Source of the DNA: BRH-c25 sp029553855
GTDB lineage: Bacteria; Bacillota; Clostridia; Lutisporales; Lutisporaceae
Direction of reading: 5' to 3'
DNA: 20,953 nt
Assembly (NCBI GenBank): GCA_035375865.1
Contig: DAOSQO010000019.1
Span: 1 to 20,953, forward strand
In this document: one piece after another, positions 15,691-20,953 of the stretch
Layout of the letters: every line of letters starts with the position of its first letter
Numbering within the stretch: the first letter of the stretch is position 1
Made by a program: the position numbers and the translations under genes
Notes under the pieces: model-generated
Database searches by the model: none
The model's input: only the letters and a program-made list of their open reading frames with translations
Told to the model about the DNA's origin: nothing

Positions 15691-16182
15691 CAAAGAAATA
15701 TATTCACCAAATAAATTCCATCCAAAGTGAAACATGATCAGGGGCCAGATATTCTCAACCGACACATACATATGCATAAAGATTATGCTGAATATGAATA
15801 TCAGCACGAATGTCATCAAATTAAATTCAGGGCTAATAAAATGAAAACCCGCAAAGGCAAATGCAGATACAGTATATATAAGTATTTTGCTTTTACCTTC
15901 CAAAACCTTTCTTATATATCCCCTGAATAACAACTCCTCTGCGAAGGCTACCAATGCGTAATACAAGGCATATCCAATAATAGCGGCATCTATCGGTTTT
16001 ATAAGCTCAATATTCCCGAAAAATATTAAGCCGATAAACACCGGGGCAGCCGATGCGCAAAAGAATAAAACCAAAGAAAATATTATGGCAACTATCACAA
16101 ATATTAGCAGAATTATTCTTAGTATATTTCTCGAATCTGCTCCACCCCCTATTTTTGAGAGAAAACCCGCCGTCTCAATCAT
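15691..16182 (-). pseudogene. CPBP-family intramembrane protease, truncated and joined to a GNAT remnant
   Basis: About 163 residues of a CPBP (CAAX-protease-like) membrane protein. Motif 1 EELLFRGYIRK (about 82-92), motif 2 FAGFHF (His at about 114) and motif 3 FHFGWNLFGEYI (His about 152, Asn about 156) are all present with several membrane helices, so the catalytic set is intact. The normal C-terminal tail is replaced in frame by a GNAT motif (YKEYRGHGIGTE). The ATG at 16180-16182 has no visible ribosome site, so the 5' end may also be lost. Most likely a deletion fused two neighbouring genes; a functional protease cannot be excluded. Confidence 0.7.
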
Positions 16183-16235
16183 AGATTTATACGAAATTTT
16201 ATTAAGGGGTACTGCAATATTTCACAATAGTGCTT

Positions 16236-17096
16236 TTATGACGCAAAATCAATTTGCGGTTCACCGATGTTTTTTTCAAAAAGATTACTATATTTTAATA
16301 TGTTAGATATTATTTGTATATACTCACTTTGGGGCTCTGCCAAGCTCCTGCATAACTTATCATACTTGTCCCCGCAATTTATCCAAAACAATTTACCTTC
16401 CGAGTATGACCTGAATGTCAACAATGGTATTGGTTTTTTCCCGTTGTAAGCTTTCCTTGATTTTAACAAAACCAATACGTCATGAGTCCATTCTCCCCAG
16501 CAAACCTCACCATCTTCAAGACAAAATGTATCCGGTAAATCCTTTAATACCGGATGCCCGGTATTCTCAGGGGTAACCATGTACTCAATGGGCTTATTTT
16601 CCCTTTGAAAATTAGTAATCCTGCACCCAAAAGCCATTTCAAACAAATCATTTCTAACCCGTCGGTAAATTATATCATGAGTTCCAATTAAAGTTCCGCC
16701 TTTTTCAACGTATTTTAAAACTTTGTCCTGAATACTGTTCCGTTCTTTTGGATCTTCAGAAAGCTTTGTTACATCTGAAACAATAAATATAATTGCTTGT
16801 ATTGCTCCGGGCTTAAGAGGAAACTTAAAAATATCTTTAGGTTGATTTAATGCAAAATACCTGAATTTTGAATTCTTTTTTTCAAGTAATTTAATAATCC
16901 CATTACTGTTTTTAATATCATGGTCGTTCCAAATCAGAACATATTTTTTCCTCGCTATCTTAGCAAGTATCAATCTGTACACTTGAGAAAAAATAATCAC
17001 CCTTTTTGTCAGCCAAAGCCATAAAAAAATACCTACTGTTATAATAACTTGTGAAATAATGTTTACAATGTAATCGTGAAGCCAATCAAAACTCAT
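16236..17096 (-). CDS. Membrane-anchored ThuA-like (class I glutamine amidotransferase fold) protein
   Basis: 286 residues. One N-terminal membrane helix (about 11-32, ending WLTKRV) is followed by a soluble alpha/beta domain: KYVLIWNDHD, AIQAIIFIVSDVTKLS, VEKGGTLIGTHD, TGHPVLKDLPDTF and SYSEGKLFWINCGD. The order of a GG-L-x-G-T-H turn, then HPVxxxLP, then a G-x-x-F-W-x-x-x-G strand, resembles ThuA-like proteins, which keep the glutaminase fold but often lack the Cys triad. The function is unknown. The ATG overlaps the end of the upstream glycerophosphodiesterase gene (ATGAGTTTTGA) and uses AAGGGGTGA, so the two are translated together. Confidence 0.6.
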   Translation of the reverse strand: MSFDWLHDYIVNIISQVIITVGIFLWLWLTKRVIIFSQVYRLILAKIARKKYVLIWNDHDIKNSNGIIKLLEKKNSKFRYFALNQPKDIFKFPLKPGAIQAIIFIVSDVTKLSEDPKERNSIQDKVLKYVEKGGTLIGTHDIIYRRVRNDLFEMAFGCRITNFQRENKPIEYMVTPENTGHPVLKDLPDTFCLEDGEVCWGEWTHDVLVLLKSRKAYNGKKPIPLLTFRSYSEGKLFWINCGDKYDKLCRSLAEPQSEYIQIISNILKYSNLFEKNIGEPQIDFAS

Positions 17097-17838
17097 TTAT
17101 ATCACCCCTTGGGTCAAAACCTTCAAATACAACGTTATCACAGTATTTCTTAGCTATCTCATATTGCTCCTTTGTTTTTGCAGTCCAGCCAAGAATAAGC
17201 AAACCCTTTTTCCTTTCCCATTCCAATCTCCAATTGGGCATACAATTTATATCATAGTTTATAAACGATGGAGAGCTCTCCTTATTCAATAACAGGTTTT
17301 TAAGCAAAAACTTTTTGTAAAAGGGCAAATTCTCGTTTTTAAAGTCTCCTGATAGCTGCCCCCGGATTATTCCCGGTGCATTTTCTTTAAACCACTTCAT
17401 AGAGTAAGGATTAAATGATTGAATAACAAATTCGCCTTTGTATCGTTTAATTATCGCATATAATTCACTTTCAAGGAAACCAACTTCTTCCCCGCTTTTA
17501 ATTTCAATGACAATTGGAACCTTTTCATTTACTAATTCCAGCACACTCTCAAGCAATGGAATTTTATGTTCAGAATCATATAGAGTCAAATGCTCGATCT
17601 CTTTATATGAACAAGTCCCTGTTGCTTTATCAAAACCGGTCATCCTTCTCAAATTATCATCATGAAATGTAATGATTTTACCATCATTGGTAATGCGCAC
17701 GTCAAGTTCAATAGCAAAATCCCTGTTAATCGCCTCCTGGAAAGCCGGTAATGAATTCTCGGGGCATATTTGGTTATTGGAATGAAATCCCCTATGGGCA
17801 ATATATCTTTTTGTCAGCCAGCTTGATTTTAAGTCCAT
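17086..17838 (-). CDS. Glycerophosphodiester phosphodiesterase family protein
   Basis: 250 residues, no signal peptide, so probably cytosolic. The GDPD active site is complete: HRG at 15-17, PENS at 26-29, ELD at 44-46 (metal ligands) and FHDD at 58-61, the second general acid/base region. Later conserved parts EIKSG, IQSFNP and LGWTAKTKEQ follow in the usual order of the barrel. The family hydrolyses glycerophosphodiesters to glycerol-3-phosphate plus alcohol; in some members lysophospholipids. GGGAGG precedes the ATG. It overlaps the ThuA-like gene by 11 bases, which may place the two on the same membrane-lipid or signalling task (inference). Confidence 0.9.
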   Translation of the reverse strand: MDLKSSWLTKRYIAHRGFHSNNQICPENSLPAFQEAINRDFAIELDVRITNDGKIITFHDDNLRRMTGFDKATGTCSYKEIEHLTLYDSEHKIPLLESVLELVNEKVPIVIEIKSGEEVGFLESELYAIIKRYKGEFVIQSFNPYSMKWFKENAPGIIRGQLSGDFKNENLPFYKKFLLKNLLLNKESSPSFINYDINCMPNWRLEWERKKGLLILGWTAKTKEQYEIAKKYCDNVVFEGFDPRGDINEF

Positions 17839-17987
17839 TGTTTACCTCCCAGAATTTATCGAAATTAATAAAACCCTTATTGCAAAGCAGATGCGTCTAC
17901 CGGCCCAAGGCCTACGTATGTGTTGTTTTGGTACTTATCATTCCTATTGTGAGAAACTGATTGTATTAATATAATTGCTTAAGGGTT

Positions 17988-18167
17988 CTATTTGGCTGCA
18001 TGCATACCGCCTCCAAATACAACAATACTGTAACGTGAAATTTCTGCCGCATTGAATTCTTCTAAACATACAATATCACATTGCAAATCATCTGCAATCC
18101 AATTTGCGTATTTTTCAGTAAAACCGGTTTTGGATTTATATATTACAATTGCCTTTTTACCTTTCAT
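17988..18167 (-). pseudogene. Flavodoxin-domain protein, N-terminal fragment
   Basis: 59 residues starting MKGKKAIVIYKSKTGFTEKYA, the FMN-phosphate loop of flavodoxins, and running to SIVVFGGGMHAAK before a stop. Flavodoxins of this type are about 140-170 residues, so well over half is missing, including the second and third FMN loops. No continuation is evident in other frames over the 149 bases to the next gene. AAAGGAGG before the ATG and an upstream promoter suggest it is still expressed. The 149-base gap to GDPD (17839-17987) holds no further gene that I can see. Confidence 0.65.
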
Positions 18168-18200
18168 CTTTAATCCTCCTTTTAATAAACTTTGATTAAT

Positions 18201-18230
18201 ATTATAGTTCAGCAATACTCCGCAACCCAA
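18201..18230 (-). promoter_or_regulatory. Candidate promoter before the flavodoxin fragment
   Basis: Minus strand TTGGGT (18225-18230), 18 bases, TATAAT (18201-18206). The -10 is perfect, the -35 weak. The -35 lies in the edge of the GC-rich islet. Confidence 0.45.
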
Positions 18231-18322
18231 GGCACGCACGCTCCCTGCTCCAGCCCGACGTGATGCAGCGTGAGGGCTTTGTTCGCTGATGCGTAATGCC
18301 CCGCAACGCCTCACTCAATCGT
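18210..18322. other. GC-rich islet of unknown nature, possible dispersed repeat
   Basis: About 110 bases distinctly richer in G and C than the AT-rich spacers on both sides, between csaA and the flavodoxin fragment. A minus-strand frame stays open through it (GSVRALGCGV), but it has no ribosome site and no known motif. It ends where a TATAAT promoter begins. I could not match it to a second copy inside the window. Confidence 0.3.
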
Positions 18323-18402
18323 CTTTATATACCGCTTCCGGTATCCGGAATCTGACATGTGTCGATTATGCATATATTGTCTCTCCCGGGTTTAATATCT
18401 CA

Positions 18403-18423
18403 CAAACTCCGCATAGGAGTTTG
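18403..18423 (-). terminator. Stem-loop downstream of csaA
   Basis: CAAACTCC (18403-18410) and GGAGTTTG (18416-18423) form an 8-base perfect stem with a 5-base loop, 22 bases after the csaA stop. No U-run follows on the minus strand, so termination is uncertain. Confidence 0.35.
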
Positions 18424-18445
18424 CACCTTGTATAAAGATTATGTA

Positions 18446-18775
18446 TTAACCTAATTTATCGCCTTTTTTAACAGGATGTTCTGGTTTAACTAATACCACT
18501 CCTTGTGTTGAATAAACTCCTAATACCAATACTTCCGACATAAAATCCGCAATTTGTCTTGGCGGAAAGTTTACCACTCCTAAAACTTGCTTACCTATAA
18601 GTTCATCTTTCTTATAGCATTCAGTAATTTGAGCACTTGATTTCTTTATACCAATTTCATTGCCGAAATCAACCCATAATTTATAAGCAGGTTTTTTCGC
18701 TTTCTCAAAAATCTCCACTTGAGTAATTTCTCCAACTCTGATATCTAATTTCATAAAGTCTTCAAAAGTAGTCAT
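18446..18775 (-). CDS. csaA: CsaA-type tRNA-binding-domain protein
   Basis: 109 residues, the length of CsaA, a dimeric OB-fold protein related to the tRNA-binding domain of methionyl-tRNA synthetase and described as a secretion-related chaperone in Bacillus. Diagnostic stretches: FMKLDIRVGEI, KKPAYKLWVDFGNE, KKSSAQIT, VLGVVNFPPRQIADF and SEVLVLGVYS. GGAGG sits before the ATG. A weak promoter (TTGATT, 18 bases, TTATAT) may lie within 18776-18840. It stands alone, between a hairpin on each side. Whether it binds tRNA or acts as a chaperone in this organism cannot be told from sequence. Confidence 0.9.
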   Translation of the reverse strand: MTTFEDFMKLDIRVGEITQVEIFEKAKKPAYKLWVDFGNEIGIKKSSAQITECYKKDELIGKQVLGVVNFPPRQIADFMSEVLVLGVYSTQGVVLVKPEHPVKKGDKLG

Positions 18776-18856
18776 AACAAAATCCTCCTATGTAATGTTA
18801 TTAATACGCAATATAAGAATAGTACTTCTTACTAAATCAATCTGCATTATCTGTCA

Positions 18857-18896
18857 GCTAATGTGGCGCGGGCTTTACGCCCCGCGCCACATTAGC
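18857..18896. repeat. Long GC-rich perfect hairpin (16-base stem)
   Basis: GCTAATGTGGCGCGGG (18857-18872) pairs perfectly with 18881-18896 around the 8-base loop CTTTACGC. It lies between the CPBP gene (stop at 19000) and csaA. The plus side is followed by a T/C-rich run, the minus side by no U-tract, so as a terminator it points the wrong way for its neighbours. Either an unusual terminator or a palindromic dispersed element. Confidence 0.6.
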
Positions 18897-18999
18897 GTTA
18901 TTCTTTTCTTCATCAGCCTGTCCAATGGCCACTGTATGCTTCTGATACCATTATCCGTCACATGGATTCCTTCAAAATCAAGACGTATGACAAGCTTCT

Positions 19000-19683
19000 T
19001 CAGATCCCTATAATTATAGTGACCAGGTTGTTTATTGAATGTATTACCATACAGGCCCATAGGGATTTTGTCTTTTTCAGCACGTATCCCTGTACCAGTC
19101 CAAAAACCAGCACAAAGCCGGCTGAAGCCAGAAGATACGGCCTTTTTTCACTTTGCAGAAGCCCATCAATGTACCAGCGCGGAATATGTATCAGCACATA
19201 AAGTATGGATGCTATGCCGTTTGCAAATATAAACTCCAGTTCTTCGTTAATTTTTTGCAGTATAAAGCCCCTGAAAACCACTTCTTCCGTAAAGCCTATC
19301 AGAATTATCTTATGAACCCATGTATATATATCAATATCAAACCTCAGGGAACCGTCCCCTATGAAGAAAAATCTAATGGCGTGGTAAATTACGATAATAA
19401 GACCAATAGCGATTCCCCAAACCAGCCCATTTGCCACGTCGCCCCCCAGTTTCAGATATTCTATGGGGTTTGAAAAATACACATGTCTGAGCAGTATAAG
19501 GACCGGCAAAGTCCATATGATATATTTTATGCTATTCCTTATTATCAAGCCCAATATCGGAATGTTATCGTAAAAAACTGCGAAAACCCCCAGCTGATAT
19601 ATCGTCCATGCAGAAAGGAGCATGAGGGTATATACAACAAGTGTTATCATTCTTTTTCTTCTGACACTTTTGTATGCAGCCAT
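19000..19683 (-). CDS. CPBP-family intramembrane metalloprotease
   Basis: 227 residues with about six to seven membrane helices. The family's motifs are all present: EEVVFRGFILQK (Glu133-Glu134, Arg138), VLIHIPRWY (His167) and ACMVIHSINNL (His215, Asn218-219). The family (CAAX prenyl protease 2-like, ABI) cleaves within membranes; bacterial members serve in bacteriocin maturation or self-immunity and other roles, and none is indicated here. The start is the ATG of MAAYKSVRRK, 8 bases after AAGGAGG; an upstream in-frame codon (19746) has no site. It is distinct in sequence from the truncated CPBP at 15691. Confidence 0.88.
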   Translation of the reverse strand: MAAYKSVRRKRMITLVVYTLMLLSAWTIYQLGVFAVFYDNIPILGLIIRNSIKYIIWTLPVLILLRHVYFSNPIEYLKLGGDVANGLVWGIAIGLIIVIYHAIRFFFIGDGSLRFDIDIYTWVHKIILIGFTEEVVFRGFILQKINEELEFIFANGIASILYVLIHIPRWYIDGLLQSEKRPYLLASAGFVLVFGLVQGYVLKKTKSLWACMVIHSINNLVTIIIGI

Positions 19684-19787
19684 AAAAGCATCCTCCTTTA
19701 TACTATTTGGATACACTCTGTAAAGACTAAAAAGCAAAAAAAACAACCATCATATATATTTCTATATTTATCACTATTTTCCTCTAA

Positions 19788-19823
19788 ATAAATGAAAATC
19801 ATCCTATGATGATTTTCATTTAT
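19788..19823 (-). terminator. Terminator hairpin after the molybdenum-cofactor genes
   Basis: A perfect 16-base stem (19788-19803 with 19808-19823) and a 4-base loop CTAT, reading ATGAAAATCATC then GATGATTTTCAT at its core. It stands 34 bases after the MOSC stop and before the CPBP gene. On the minus strand a T-rich TTTATTTA follows, partly within the stem, as in an intrinsic terminator; it could work in both directions. Confidence 0.7.
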
Positions 19824-19857
19824 AATTATTATCTTTTTCTGATTCTGGTTCCCTTGC

Positions 19858-20295
19858 CTATTCTATTACCTCTATCTCGTCACCGGCCTTTATGATTCCG
19901 CCTTTTATGATCCTTGTAAATATACCCTCTGTCGGCATTATGCAACTGCCTATTTTTTGGAATATTTCACATTTTATGTGACACTCCTTGCCTATCTGCG
20001 TCACTTCCTGTATTGTATCCCCTATCCTAAGTCTGGTGCCAACAATAAGCTTCCAGAGCTCCATCCCTTCTGTAGTCAGGTTTTCCGCAAATTTCCCGGC
20101 AATAAGTCCCTCTACACCCAAGGCTTTCATCTTGTTAATGCTCTCTATCCCCAACAGGCTCACCTGCCTGTGCCAGTTTCCGGCATGGGCATCCCCTATC
20201 AGGCCGTGATCAACCTTGAAATCCCCCTGTTCTATGGTTTTTTTGAAAACGCCCTTCTTTTCGCTTATATTTACAGCTATTACTTTGCCCTTCAT
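19858..20295 (-). CDS. MOSC-domain protein (molybdenum cofactor related)
   Basis: 145 residues, a stand-alone MOSC domain. Visible features: DHGLIGDAHAGNWHRQVSLL near the start, FAENLTTEG, then QIGKECHIKC (Cys105, Cys109) and a third Cys at about 118, followed by PTEGIFTRIIKGG. MOSC domains carry a conserved Cys thought to handle sulfur or bind the molybdenum cofactor. It begins 13 bases after the moaA stop, with GGAGGGGG before the ATG, so it belongs to a molybdopterin operon. Exact substrate unknown. Confidence 0.88.
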   Translation of the reverse strand: MKGKVIAVNISEKKGVFKKTIEQGDFKVDHGLIGDAHAGNWHRQVSLLGIESINKMKALGVEGLIAGKFAENLTTEGMELWKLIVGTRLRIGDTIQEVTQIGKECHIKCEIFQKIGSCIMPTEGIFTRIIKGGIIKAGDEIEVIE

Positions 20296-20308
20296 ATATC
20301 CCCCTCCT

Positions 20309-20953
20309 TTATCCCCCTATTCTGTACATATCCCTTTCGACGGGTTTGCTGCACAAATCGTCCAGTGTATGATGCTCGGGCTTGGACTGTATCGTTTTCA
20401 ACACAGCTTTCCATAGCGCATTATATTTGTCATTCTGCCTGCTGTCCCTTAGTACCCCTTTTATGTCGATTTCTTTATCTGAGTGGAGGCAGGGCTTAAG
20501 CTTCCCATCCGCTGTAAGTCTTATTCTATTGCAGCTGCTGCAAAATCTGTTGCTTATTGGATTAATGAGCCCGACTCTTCCTAGTGCACCGGGCAGCCTA
20601 TAATACCTGGCAGGACTGCTTTTGTCTCCAGCTTCCACAGGCTCCAGCCCCTTGAATTTCTCCAGCACCGCTGTATTGGATAAATAGTGTTCCGATGCAA
20701 AGTCTGCTGTTTGTCCCAAGGGCATCAGTTCAATGAACCGGACATCAATTCTTTTATCAAGAGTAAGCCTCACGAAATCCTTTATTTCATCCTCATTGAA
20801 GTCTTTTGACAGTACGGTATTTATTTTCAGGGGTACAAGGCCCATTCTTAATGCTTCATCGATTCCCTCCAGCACATGCTTTATATCTCCACCCCTGGTC
20901 ATGTACTCATATTTTGTACCATTCATGGTGTCCAGGCTTATATTTATCCTTTT
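20309..20953 (-). CDS. moaA: GTP 3',8-cyclase MoaA, C-terminal part cut by window edge
   Basis: Radical-SAM enzyme that begins molybdopterin synthesis from GTP. The visible 214 residues start in the barrel (RINISLDTMNGTKYEYMTRGGD) and carry the C-terminal 4Fe-4S site NRFCSSCNRIRL with the third Cys in KLKPCLHS, plus the hallmark C-terminal Gly-Gly (YRIGG-stop). The N-terminal CxxxCxxC cluster lies beyond the right edge. The frame is open to the window edge, so the ATG at 20924-20926 is internal, not a start. Co-transcribed with the MOSC gene. Confidence 0.95.
   Translation of the reverse strand, partial: KRINISLDTMNGTKYEYMTRGGDIKHVLEGIDEALRMGLVPLKINTVLSKDFNEDEIKDFVRLTLDKRIDVRFIELMPLGQTADFASEHYLSNTAVLEKFKGLEPVEAGDKSSPARYYRLPGALGRVGLINPISNRFCSSCNRIRLTADGKLKPCLHSDKEIDIKGVLRDSRQNDKYNALWKAVLKTIQSKPEHHTLDDLCSKPVERDMYRIGG

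Noticed and set aside
17839..17987. Possible structured RNA before the GDPD gene (GGCC-TTG-GGCC mini-hairpin)
   Set aside because: Only a 4-base stem with no conserved core; nothing beyond chance pairing.
18168..18314. N-terminal extension of the flavodoxin fragment through the GC-rich islet
   Set aside because: The ATG at 18167 has a strong AAAGGAGG; the upstream open frame crosses a likely promoter and has no start site of its own.
18875..19060. Minus-strand frame with protein-like text (VIRLDFEGIHVTDNG) after the CPBP stop
   Set aside because: No ribosome site, overlaps the CPBP gene end in another frame, and matches no family I know. It may be a gene remnant but cannot be supported.
1..20953. 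CRISPR array, tRNA or rRNA genes
   Set aside because: No regularly spaced repeats and no recognisable tRNA or rRNA sequence seen; a tRNAscan or Rfam search would be the decisive check.

Overview
The window reads as a Clostridia-type Firmicutes chromosome, probably an anaerobic clostridial lineage. The signs are purine-rich Shine-Dalgarno sites before almost every gene, the single-chain clostridial-type PurL, a PurF with a cleavable propeptide and cysteines in Fe-S positions, and many small CPBP-type membrane proteins. This placement is inference from gene content, not from a marker gene. Every intact or partial gene lies on the minus strand except one LysR regulator.

Region 1 (1-7445, minus) is a tight purine operon read purL-purE-purF-purM-purN-purH. 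Gaps run from 24 bases down to short overlaps, and the purH product runs off the left edge. It takes FGAR through FGAM and AIR towards IMP, and also supplies the first step (PurF). No purC, purD, purK or purB is present here. A LysR regulator (7584-8474, plus) is divergent from purL.

Region 2 (8478-10630) looks like a small decayed genomic island at the 3' end of guaA. A perfect 14-base direct repeat, one copy covering the last codons of guaA, bounds it. Inside are an intact Fic-family protein with its own promoter and palindromes, and a broken type III DNA methyltransferase gene that has lost its middle and seems fused to a scrap of its restriction partner. The methylase remnant also holds a 100-N assembly gap. 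No integrase is visible.

Region 3 (10619-13186, minus) is guaB-guaA, the IMP-to-GMP branch, behind a near-consensus sigma-A promoter. guaA encodes only the ATP-pyrophosphatase/synthase part; the N-terminal glutaminase domain is missing.

Region 4 (13187-18167, minus) is a set of small units: PHP phosphoesterase plus half-size EamA transporter; a Cys-rich miniprotein plus metallo-beta-lactamase-fold hydrolase; a decayed CPBP protease/GNAT acetyltransferase fusion; a glycerophosphodiesterase overlapping a membrane-anchored ThuA-like protein; and a truncated flavodoxin.

Region 5 (18168-20953, minus) has a GC-rich islet of possible repeat origin, csaA, a long GC-rich hairpin, an intact CPBP-family membrane protein, a terminator hairpin, and a molybdenum-cofactor pair (MOSC protein and the 3' part of moaA, cut by the right edge). 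I saw no rRNA, tRNA, CRISPR array or purine riboswitch.
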